This document shows positions 20,840 to 30,850 of a stretch of DNA of 64,000 bases, piece by piece (within the stretch, counting starts at the first letter, position 1; each line of letters begins with the position of its first letter). A program made the translations under genes and the position numbers. The stretch spans positions 151,547 to 215,546 of the forward strand of contig JBBHKE010000755.1 in the NCBI GenBank assembly GCA_037447655.1. The letters run 5' to 3'. Below the pieces are notes generated by a model. That model did not search any database and had not been told where the DNA came from. It saw only the letters and a program-made list of their open reading frames with translations. Source of the DNA: Zygnema cylindricum (Eukaryota; Streptophyta; Zygnematophyceae; Zygnematales; Zygnemataceae).

Positions 20840-23800
20840 CTACTGAATGGCTAAAAAATTTTCCAAGGCGTTTTCTAATCCAGGTGGCCATTGTAGATTT
20901 TTTCGAACCCACCTGCGAAACAACAAACCTGCATTAGTGGTCAAGATATGACTTACACAACCCTCATTCTCAACTTTGTTTGTTCTCAAATAGGATTAAA
21001 TGGCAACTAAGGAAGGAAAGGAAAGGTACCATCTCTTGCATCGTCTCAACAGACAATCATACCATCCCATGAACCTCTTTCCGATATTATCCATAATATC
21101 CTAACATCGGTTTAGTTGAAGGAATGATAATTGATATGTAACTCAACACAATTGTGTGACAAAGGCTCCTCGTAAGTGGCTTCAGCAGGAGCCTGTTTGC
21201 CCTCAAGAAAAAATGGTTTCATCGCTTGTATCTCCTCAAGAATCTCATTCCAGGACAATCCATGTTATCTTGAATCACTTCATTCCAGTAGGCACGATTT
21301 ATTTATTTCAATCGGCACGATAATAGATATGAAATTCTACTCGATTGCGAGACAAAACATACCATATACCCTTGAAGCCGGGTTGCTTGCTCTCAAATAG
21401 AATTGGGTCGAGAAAAAAAAATCCCATCTCTTGTATCTCCTTGAAAAACAGCTCTCCCATCGATTTCTCATGTTTTAAGTTAAACCTTTGTCATCATAAC
21501 ATCTCTTTCTCTCAACAGATGCAAACGTTGCGAGACAAAACGTACCCCAGACACTTGAATCGTGGCTCCTGCTCAACGGCCTCAACAAGAGCTTGTTTGC
21601 TCTCAAATAGATAGATATATAATAAGAAAAAAAGGTTTTGTCTCGTGTGTATCTTCAACAAACTACTTTCCCATTTCTATCTCAATAGGCACAATGATTT
21701 GTGAAACAAAACATACCCCATACTCTTGAAACGCGGCTCCTGCTGAGTGGCTTCCGAATACTGCTCCTCTGCACTGCTTCTGCGATTCTCACTCCATAGT
21801 ACGGCTGCTAGAGCTGCCCTCGCCTCCGCATAATTAGGATACTTTCGAACTAAACCCTGCATCACTTTGGCCGCCTCTCCGGATCTGTCCAGCTGGCATC
21901 CTTCCATAGGCCCAAGTTTCAGAATAAGGAAATGACACGCTGCTCTCCTCATGGGATCTGCTCAGATCTGATCCTCGAGATGCAACTAAAACCTCTACAT
22001 TTTTTGATACTGTTGACCTCAAGCAAAACCACCTCAACTATGGAAAATTGAAAACAAATCGTAAAACAGAAGAGGCCTGCAACAAGGTTGCAATAGGAGC
22101 AACTTGAAAAAAGCACCTTCAAGCTCTGCAATTCATCTTCGAAGAAGACAAAATTTCAAAAAATGGCACTGATTTGCGTTGAAGTCGAAAAGCGTTCTTA
22201 CCTGGAAAAGCATGCCCGCTTCTCGAAGACGATATCCTGCAATCCCCGGTGCCAGCAAAGCTGCCATCTCATAGGCTTCGAGGGCCTGGTTGTATTCTTG
22301 AAGCTTAGACTCCACATTACCCAAATTAAACCACGCTGCATATTCCTGAAAATATCTCCCCAAACCAGAGCGAGATTGCTCCCGAGTAAAACGAATGTAT
22401 AGCCCAATTACAAGAAAAGAAACTCACTGCACTTCAAACCGTCTTGAACCCTAGAATCCTATAAAAGCAGGTACAAAGAAATTGCACAGCTTGCTGTATG
22501 ATGGATGAACAGCATTTTCTTGATATGTCATTCTAAAATCTGTAAGGTAACTTGGTTATTATTTTATTTTCAAAGAGATGCACAGAAACCACCAAAATTG
22601 ATGCAAAACAATGCCAATAAATGAGAGAAAAAAGTACAATTTTGAGCGTTAACACCAACCAGCTTTTGGAAAAGCCACCTGCATTTCAACACTTTCAACC
22701 CCATGGTCAATGTGGTAAAACAGTAAAGCAATGTGAGAAACACAAATGTTTCTTTTTTTATTCACATTTTGACCTCTAGGAGTGTGACATATGCAGGATG
22801 CAGAGCAATTTTCTACTTATATTCCGATTTTCTACTTACATCACCTTATAATGAAAAAAGGCTATGTTCGCAGTCTTCAATACCAACGACTTCGCAATAC
22901 GCTTACAGTAATTTGCAAACAAGTTGGGAAAAGCTATAAATAACCGCAGTTTTGCATAATGTGACTCGAATTATACCTTTGGATCGTTCACTATAGCAGT
23001 CTTGCAATCTGACACAGCCTCACTGTACTTCCCCAAAGCCTGTTCATCAACAGGAGATAAAAAAAATAGATTTGACAAACTCTAAAAAGGGTTAATCACA
23101 AATGTCTTCCGGACTTCATGGAAAGTTAAACAGCTTAGATTGGAACTCTTACAGGTACTTCTCCCAAAAGCTACACTACACTTCTGCTGTAGCTGCTATT
23201 TTTGAGGTCACAAAGAATCAGTTATTGAGCTCCAAAGGCTGGAATAACGAGTTAGAAAAAGCACATTGCGCTACACTTCAATACCTCAAATTATACTAAT
23301 AATTATTATTATAAATCATTGTGTTTTGGGCCATACTTTACCACCTCAAATTATCCTAAAGTACAAATTACAGTATATTGTCTATACTTGAATACCTCAA
23401 ATTATACTGAAATTTGTTACCTCAAATTATACTAAAAGTTATTATTATTACACATTATTAGTACATTGGATTTATCCTTCAATAACTCAAATTATACCAA
23501 AGGTTATTATTAAAATAAATTACAGTATATCGGCTATACTTCAATACTTCAAATAAAAACAAAAGGCTATTATATATATACAATTGTCTCAAATTATGCT
23601 AAAAGCTATTATTATCACAATTATTGGAATATAAGTCAATTACCTCAAACGCTATGGCTCTGTTTAAGAAAGGCACAGGCGCATATGGCGCCAGTTCAAT
23701 TGCCTTTGTCAGATCCTCCGCTGCCTCCTCCCATCGCTCCATGGACAGCCTCACACTGCCTCGGTTTGACCAAACACTCGCACTATTAGGATTTTCCTCG

Positions 23801-24438
23801 ATCAATACAGTGAAGAGGCGCTCTGCATTCTCCAAATCGCCTACAACTGCAGCTCTAAGAGCTTCTTGAAGTTTTGCATTCTCAACATTCTTCAATTTCA
23901 CAACCTTCTGAACGTCAGATGCTAAAGCTTCCTGCGGGAGGAACATGGTGACTCCTTGCAAAAGTGCCACACCAGCCACTGCCAGCTGTCCAACAGCCAT
24001 TCGTCGAGAACTCGAGGAACCGAAACCAGAACCGACCTCCCTGTTTGGTTCTGCCCTTTCTTCCACTAATGCAGGAAGCAAGTCTGTGGATGTCAAGTAC
24101 AAAGGAGAAGAGCCTCCATTTCCTCCTGATTGCGAGTTATTATCAGCAGGACGTAAAAACGTTTGTTTTCTTGAGCTATGGGGAGAGGAAACGGATGCCT
24201 CTAGAGAGACATTTGCTCTGCAAGAGTGAATACGAGACGGAAGCTTCTGCTGCAAGAGGCTCCATGAGGGAGGAGAGGAAGGTGAGAAAGGAACCAATCC
24301 AGAGCTGTTGAAGAATGGGGAAGATGACTGGAAGGCAGCTGGACGGACGTGTGACATCACAGAGGAGAACATCATGTGACTGGTGTTTATGGAGCTGCTG
24401 CCACGTGGCGTTAGTGGAGGTTCGTGATTTGATATCAA
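20840..24438 (-). CDS. Thylakoid-lumen TPR protein (chloroplast lumen common family)
   Basis: Five exons on the minus strand: 23644-24438, 22977-23039, 22202-22345, 21717-21892, 20840-20912; all phases agree, giving 416 aa. A Ser-rich chloroplast transit region is followed by SSSSRRMAVGQLAVAGVALL and then a hydrophobic segment ending QEALA, a twin-arginine-type lumen targeting signal with an AxA-like cleavage site. The mature part has tetratricopeptide repeats (AERLFTVLIEENPNSASVWSN, EAAEDLTKAIELAPYAP, ALGKYSEAVSDCKTAI, YAAWFNLGNVESKL). It ends WPPGLENALENFLAIQ, the family's typical C-terminus. TPR domains bind partner proteins; the partner is unknown. Translation may instead start at Met 22 (24375), which would leave the CACGTG at 24402 in the 5' leader. 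Intron 4 holds repeated exon-tail copies. Confidence 0.88.
21160..21716 (-). repeat. Repeated exon-4-tail and splice-donor copies in TPR-gene intron 4
   Basis: Read on the minus strand, exon 4 ends EEQYSEATQQEPRFKSM then a GTATGT donor. About 172 bp downstream a copy reads QALVEAVEQEPRFKCLG followed by GTACGT. About 183 bp further another has KQPGFKGIW followed by GTATGT, and a fourth, more decayed one (AEATYEEP) lies near 21170-21190. Intervening intron text (CTCTTGTATCTCC, TCTCAAATAG) repeats too. This is a tandem duplication of an exon end plus intron start. Confidence 0.7.
23290..23605. repeat. CTCAAATTATACTAAA-type repeats in TPR-gene intron 1
   Basis: Degenerate units containing ACCTCAAATTATACT and AAAGTTATTATTA fill this part of the intron. 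Confidence 0.8.
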
Positions 24439-24510
24439 AGAGTGGCGGATTCATTAACGCCATGGCGGAAGACCAACTTTCAGCAGTCAGGCGGACGCTG
24501 TGTGGATTGC

Positions 24511-24516
24511 CACGTG
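24511..24516. promoter_or_regulatory. G-box CACGTG upstream of the lumenal TPR gene
   Basis: It lies in a 12-bp palindrome TGCCACGTGGCA, 73 bp upstream of the proposed start. G-box/ABRE elements bind bZIP and bHLH factors and are common in light-regulated genes. Function here is inferred. A second CACGTG is at 24402-24407. Confidence 0.5.
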
Positions 24517-24994
24517 GCATGTTGAGTCGTTTCTTATTATGCAGTTTTTCCGTCGATAACTTTTTGTTTCGGACGTCCTCCCATTTTTATCGTTTTGGTT
24601 TTGTTTTTTATTTGTTTTGGTTTTTTTTTCCCTTTTTCTTTTTTTTTGTTTTGTTGGCGGATGATTTACATGTGAACGCCTGTTTCCCGAAAGGCTTTAT
24701 TAATTTATTTCCAACAGGAATTTGCTTTAGAAAAGGTAAATCCTCCCACTTTTTTCTCTTTTACCCTCTCTCAGAAAAATCCTAAAGAACCACAGTACTG
24801 TACTTTCTCTCTTCTTCCCATTCTCTTTCAATTGGAGTGAATAATATTCATCAACTGCACACTAAATCAGGTTTGGAAGGGATCTTAAAATCATTAAAAT
24901 GCGTTTCGCACCAAATTTTGTGCGTAACTGAAAAAATTTCAGCGTTTTGGTTTCAAATAGATCAGATTGTTGTTTTCATAAAACCAGGTTTTAG

Positions 24995-25145
24995 GAAATG
25001 GGATGGAGGGGAGGGGGGGAGAGGAGAGTGGAGAGGGGAGAGGGGAGGGGAGAGGGGGGAGAGGAGAGGGGAGAGGAGAGAGGGGAGAGGAAAGAGGAGG
25101 GAGGAGAGAGGAGAGGAGAGGAAAGAGAGGGAGAGAAGAGAGAGT
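24995..25145. repeat. GGGAGAGGAGAGG purine microsatellite
   Basis: Purine-only low-complexity tract. The long Glu/Gly/Arg or Pro/Leu/Ser open frames across it are artefacts. Confidence 0.9.
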
Positions 25146-25962
25146 CTGAGAGAAATGTTCCCTTGTCCTAATAAAGTCACCTATCTTCCAACTTATCCCT
25201 GTTTGCATCATGAACCTTAACATTTGTTAAAAACCCTACAATACATAAAAGCACTTTATGTATATAAATATTCTTTTACTTGGAAAGTTCTTAACACATT
25301 TGAAGGATAAAAAAACATTAAAATGTCAAAAGGTTTACCAAAACCCTAAACTCCTGGGTGATTTCTTAACTAAATATCGTAAACGTCCTAGGAAAAAAAA
25401 AAAAAAACACTTATGCTCCATAACCTCAGGAACGATAAGCCTTTCATTTTTTAAACCGAAAAAAACTGGACAAACTTCAAATGCTTCAAATTGAGAGCTC
25501 TCTTATAACTTAGAACTAAAAACTTTCATAGTTTGTCAGCTTTAGTAACCATGAAACTATGATCATTTTTTTTAGCCTAAATACTTACAAACCGCAAAAC
25601 ACATATAGTGGATTTACACTACACCAATAATTTGAAAAGAGTCGTTAAATGCCAAACATCCTAAACTCCCGAAAAGATATGAAAGGTTAATTTAGCCCAT
25701 GGAAGATTTTGAAACCGAAAAAAACCCGAGTATTTCTGCAAATAACGTTCGTTTCATAGGTTCTAAATCACTGACTAACCTCAAACTCTTAGAATTCGAG
25801 CCTACAAAAGCTTACAAATGCAGTAACTAAAACCCAAAAAGTCTTTAATTGTGTTGTTTTTTTTTTTTGTCCATTTATAGATCTATGTGTTTTTTAAGTG
25901 TTTTGCCCCACAATTTGCGAAAGTTTTTCTGTAATATTTTTGTCGTTTATATGTTTCTGTAG

Positions 25963-26171
25963 TACAAAGTGTATTGCTATTGCATAAAAAAAATAGTTAG
26001 TATGAAAATATTTATTCTTAATAATTATATTTCTTGTCCGAATGACGTGGAAGATTTTGAGCGGCATAAAGAAGCATTAAGAAACAAACAATTTAGATTA
26101 TTAACGCTATTTTATGTTGAGAGGGCAGAAAAAACCAGGACCTATTAACTTTAATTACGAGTGACAGTGTA
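25963..26171. mobile_element. Probable Stowaway-like MITE (~209 bp)
   Basis: It starts TACAAAGTGTATTGCTATT and ends AATTACGAGTGACAGTGTA, an imperfect inverted pair bounded by TA. Internal words (ATTATTAACGCTATTTTATG, GAGAGGGCAGAA) match the copy at 14808. Confidence 0.5.
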
Positions 26172-26293
26172 GTTTCTGTAATAATTCAGTAACAATATTG
26201 TAATATTTCTTGTTCACGTTTGTTATTTTTCTGTGGTATTTCTGTAGTGTTCTGTCAGCCAACGATTCGTTTTTTTCTGCTGTTTGCAAATGC

Positions 26294-26299
26294 CACGTG
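26294..26299. promoter_or_regulatory. G-box CACGTG upstream of the GPP-like gene
   Basis: It lies inside the same 12-bp palindrome TGCCACGTGGCA found upstream of the TPR gene, 53 bp before the proposed ATG. Confidence 0.5.
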
Positions 26300-26351
26300 G
26301 CAGGCAGTTGGACGTGTTCTTTCCCACGGGCTCTTTTGTGAGGCCTTTTCC

Positions 26352-29300
26352 ATGGCGACCGATAGGAGGATCTCCCATGTTTTGTTTGATATGGACGGCC
26401 TCCTCCTTGGTATTCCCTCAGTTCCCTCAGGCAAACCTCTTTAGATTACCTTGAATAAGCCAATGAAACACACATTTTTTGATAATATTGATGTATTATT
26501 TTTCAGCTAGACTTCCTTATCCATCATCCTTGCAGGTGGAAGTGGAAACGATTTTAAATTTTACAATTGTTGACCTATATTTCCTTTTTGAGTGTGGGGT
26601 ATTTTGTCTGTAGATTCTTGTCCAAAATCTCTCACCTTTGTCCAAATGTGTGTAATGCAAAGTAAAGAAAGTTTGTATGGGCCATAATATCGTTTTCCTG
26701 CCCTTTCATGGTTTGCTATTTATTAAATGGTACTCAGATCCTACCCGTAAAAACTGTAAAGATCTTGTTAGGCAACACACTACACTTTTGAATCCTTCTA
26801 GTCCCTTGTTTCTCTAGATTTGCTCATATGATCCGTTCTTCATTTGTTAACACTATTCACTCGACATTTGTTAATACAATTCACTCGGCAAATGTCAATA
26901 CAATTCACTCTACATTTTTTAATATGATTCATTCTACATTTGTTACATGAAACATAACATAACATAACATAACATTTGTTTGTTTCTACATTTGTTATTT
27001 GTTATTCTACATATGTCATTCGTCTACATTTATTAATATGACGCGCTCGTTTGTTAATATGATCCACTCTACATTCGTTTGATTCTCTCTACATTTGTCA
27101 ATACAATGGTAAATTTGATTCACTCTACATTTGTTAATACAATCGACTTTTCATTTGTTTGATTCACTCTACATCTGTTAATTTTCTTCATCCTACATTT
27201 GTTATGTGACATTCGTTAACATAATTCACTCTGCATTTGTTGGTACGGTTCACTCTAAATTTGTTAATACTATTCACTCTTCATCTGTTAATATGAATCC
27301 TACATTTGTTACACGACGATTCACTCTGCAATTTTTCTGTGATTCACTCGACATTTGTTAATGTTATTTACAGACACAGAAAACTTCTATACGGAAGTCC
27401 AGACGGAAATTTTAGCCCGATATGGAAAGGAATTCAGTTGGGCCCTGAAGGCAAAAATGATGGGGAAGAAGGCCCTAGAGGCTGGTCAGGTGTTTATAGC
27501 AGAGACAGGTCTACAGGGAATTTTGACTCCTGAAAATTTTGTTATTGAACGTGAAAAAATGTTGCACGATCTTTTTCCTAAAAGTCAACTTATGCCAGGT
27601 GAGGCAATGGTTACTACTTCACTGATCATTTTGGGCTCTATCTCACTCCTTCGAATGTGATATGTGTTTTCTTCACTGTAAAGCTTCTATGTTAAAATGG
27701 TTTTCGTTTTTGTTCGAGGAAAGTTTATGACTCGTCTATTGTTTCTTGTAAGTTCCTTAGTTTTTCATTTTCTGTTTGGATTTGACATTCGAACATTCAA
27801 ACAGAAGTGTCTTAAAGAGATGAATAAATGCGGTTCTTATTTTTTGTCTGGAGTTCGTAAAGGATTTTGACATTTGGATATCGTACCTGTTGAAGTCAAC
27901 CAATTTTATCCTTTCTTGGGATTGTTATTCAAACGATTCCTTTTTGTCTATGATGTACCAGCTGTTGGAATCCAGTCTATTTAATAATGTTTGTTGCATT
28001 CTTCAACCGGCCGTTGGTCTAAAAAAAAGTGCAAACAATAAGGACATGTAAGAGGTTTTTAGTGAAAAAAAATCGAGTTTAATTCAGAATATATCGCTTT
28101 TTACTTGGTAAATTTGAAGTTTAAACGTATTGAGTTGTGAAAACTGAGGTGTTTCTCTCACATCCGACAGATGGTTCTGGTATGTGACAGTTTTAGTGTT
28201 GCGACACTTGGCAGTTGGTGCTCACACGTGGCAATTTCTAGGATTTTTATGGTTTCTGATGACTTTTAGGGTTCTGACACCCGGTACTTGGTGCTCACAC
28301 GTGGCATTTTTTAGAGTTCTGACACGTGGCAGTTGGTGCTGACACGTGGCAGGGGCAGAAAGGCTCATCCGGCATCTCCACAAGCATGGAGTGCCAATGG
28401 CTGTCGCCACCAGGTAGGTCCCAACCTGAGGTTTTTAGCACTAAGTAAAAAAAAAAAATGAGTAAAGCTTATATAGTGATGAAGAGGAAAACACAGGAGT
28501 TAAGAAACAGCCATGGAATGTCCTCAGTATTAACTATTTGCAGTGGCGGTAATAACAAAAAAGCTTAATTAACTAAAACAATCCACGAAGAGATTGAATA
28601 ACATCAGATTACTTAGAAATATATGTTTGACTGCAGTCTACTAACGAAATGCGATATACAATTTTTAAAATGCAGTTCTCACCGAGCACATTTTGATATG
28701 AAAACTCAAAAATACTCGGACCTTTTTGGACTAATGCATCATATTGTGGTGGGAGATGATCCCATGGTGACACGTGGCAAACCTTCTCCTGATATTTTTC
28801 AAGTTGCGGCTCAACGATTTGGGGTATTGTCCGATTATTCTTGTATGTGTTGAAGGGATATTTGTATTTTTCAAGTTGTGTTTTAACAGTATGGGACATT
28901 TTCCGATTAATCTTATCGATTTGTGAGTGTTTTTAATGAATAGTTTTTGGGGTAATTTTGTCAATCTAATCGATTTGTAAATGTGTCGAAAAGTTTCACC
29001 GATTTCTGAATGTCGAAGGATGTAAGAGCGATGCATCTGAAAGGAGTTTTAAATAAACGTTTTTTGTTTGTTACGTTTTCCTACGTTCTCTATTTGAGTT
29101 TTTAGCTGTGTATTTTTCCTTTTACTTTTCTTTTTTTAAAAAGGAATCAAATTTTGAGCCTGGAAAATTCCTCGTTTTTGAAGACGCTCCGACGGGTGTC
29201 CAAGCTGCAAAAAATGCTTCTATGTGAGTTTACTGTAAAGTCTCAAAATTTCTCTTAAGTTTCCATTCTTAATGTGAAAATATGTTTGTGTTTTGCGATC

Positions 29301-30636
29301 TCGTTTCTTACGATTATTCCTGTTTCTCTTTTTAAATACATATGTTATCGGTAGTGTTGTGTATCGGTAAGGATTTGCCGATAACCGATATGGGCCTTTT
29401 TTCGGGTATCCGATAATCGATATATTGGTACGATATATCGACATCGGTCTTATCGCCGATAAGTAGCCGATAATATCGGGTACTTATCGGCGATAATGCC
29501 GATAACGATAACTATCGGCGATAACTGTACGAGCCGTACAGATAAATGTACGGCCAGTACACTCAACTGTACGTCTTATTCCCCGGACGTGTACAAGCAC
29601 AGAAAGTACAGTAGCCGCCATGAGATCTGTACGGTTTTGATACGGATCCAGTAAAAACGATGTACCTTTCACATCCGACGCCATGGCTTTGTCCCTTTAT
29701 TCCTTGAGATCCACTGGGGACCTGCCACGTGTCAATCTGTCGGCTTTTTTGGCAGAAGCTGCCAAAAGAGCCATTCCGGGATGCCGGCGCTCACGCTGGC
29801 CCGTCCGCTCGTGTTTTCTCATTCCAAGTCGTCCGTTCGATTCCGGCGGTGCGCAAAATGTTATTTTGCGTCCGTTGTACTTTGTGTCCGCCGTCCTTTT
29901 CCAGATCCATGTTCACCAGTTTGTCAGTAAAATTCCGTACGTTGCCGTAAAATTTCTGTTCAGTTAACCGGCCAACGTTTATGTGCTGCGCTGTCCGTAA
30001 CAAATCGCAGTTAAACGGGAACGGAACAGATTTTTATGCGTGGCATGCCACGATATATAAAGTCAATAAAATAATACAGTATGCTATAAAGTACTATTGT
30101 ATGCATACTATATATTTTTTAAGTTATCCCCGATATGGAATTTGTTGGTCTCAGACCGATATATCGGAACCTCTGACCGTTCGATAACCGATAACTATCG
30201 GAATCGGTGTTATCGCGATAAGTTTTTTACCGATACACAACACTAGTTATCGGGTTAATGATTTTGGAAAAGAATTCCTTATGAAGTTAGATTTTTGGGT
30301 TTTTACTTTTAAGACACTTTCTGTTATATACATCCTATTTATTATCTCTCTGAAAGAAGGACACGATCCCTGAAATTTCTATAAGATTTTTCCTTAAGAG
30401 CTTTTCCTTTCACTTCCTTAAAACGTAGTTTGTCTCGTAGTTTTCCTTAGGAAATTTTGTGAGAAACTCTTTAAGACGGAATATAACATGATCGTCACCT
30501 GTATTGTCTTTTTCCCAGGCCGGTGGTGATGGTTCCCCATCCAGAACTCGACAAATCTTTAATAGACGGTGACCAGGTTTTATCGACTCTTTTGGATTTT
30601 GATCCTTCTTTTTGGGGACTGCCAGATTTCGATTAA
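26352..30636 (+). CDS. GPP-like HAD-superfamily phosphatase (glycerol-3-phosphatase type)
   Basis: HAD hydrolase closest in remembered sequence to plant GPP1/GPP2, which dephosphorylate glycerol 3-phosphate and related small phosphates. Exons: 26352-26409, 27374-27598, 28353-28413, 28676-28823, 29144-29223, 30519-30636; all frames agree, 229 aa. Motif I is FDMDGLLLDTE (nucleophile Asp); motif II is AVATSSHRAHFDMKTQ; motif III Lys is in RGKPSPDIF; motif IV is VFEDAPTGVQAAKNA. The C-terminus DQVLSTLLDFDPSFWGLPDFD matches the family. There is no targeting peptide from this ATG, so it is probably cytosolic; an in-frame ATG at 26220 exists but its extension looks non-conserved. Intron 1 is a minisatellite, intron 2 ends in G-box-containing repeats, and intron 5 carries an 894-bp MITE. 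It converges with the MetX-like gene. Confidence 0.9.
26840..27363. repeat. TTCACTCTACATTTGTTAAT minisatellite in GPP-gene intron 1
   Basis: At least fifteen degenerate units of roughly 25-30 bp around ATTCACTCTACATTTGTTAA. They end ten bases before the exon 2 acceptor. Confidence 0.85.
28180..28352. repeat. CACGTGGCA-containing repeats ending at a splice acceptor
   Basis: Three to four degenerate units of GTTCTGACACGTGGCA and AGTTGGTGCTCACACGTGGC. The last unit, GACACGTGGCAG, supplies the AG acceptor of GPP exon 3. Confidence 0.75.
29352..30245. mobile_element. hAT-type MITE, family B, copy 1 (in GPP intron 5)
   Basis: Terminal repeats TAGTGTTGTGTATCGGTAA and its inverse ...TTACCGATACACAACACTA enclose 894 bp. 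Perfect 8-bp TSDs GTTATCGG occupy 29344-29351 and 30246-30253. Ends contain many CCGATAA/TTATCGG words; the centre is rich in GTAC motifs and CCACGTGTCA. No transposase. Confidence 0.9.
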
Positions 30637-30734
30637 CGAAATTCTATGCAATTCTTGTTTCAGTTTTGTCTTTTTCCTTTTTTTTTTGGCAATGTCATTA
30701 TAACGATATCCACCCTTGTGAACTCGATAGCGAA

Positions 30735-30744
30735 NNNNNNNNNN
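30735..30744. other. Assembly gap (10 N)
   Basis: Ten undetermined bases. The true distance is unknown because short N runs are often placeholders. It lies ~100 bp past the GPP-like stop and ~105 bp past the last readable MetX-like codon. Confidence 0.98.
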
Positions 30745-30850
30745 ATTGTCTCTTCAAACCGCACTGTGCACAGCGTAACCAGGACCCTCCCAGGTACCCT
30801 CGAGACGTTTGGAAAGTTACCCGGCAGTCGGTAGGGAGGTACCACCTCTC

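Larger units (their letters stand above)
24539..26293. other. Intergenic region between the divergent TPR and GPP genes
   Basis: Contains a T-rich stretch (24600-24650), a GGGAGAGGGGAGAGG purine tract (24995-25145) and a TA-flanked MITE (25963-26171). No conserved coding segment was found. Confidence 0.55.

Noticed and set aside
28170-28352. CRISPR-like array (regular CACGTGGC repeats)
   Set aside because: Units are degenerate, unevenly spaced, and lie in a spliceosomal intron of a nuclear gene.
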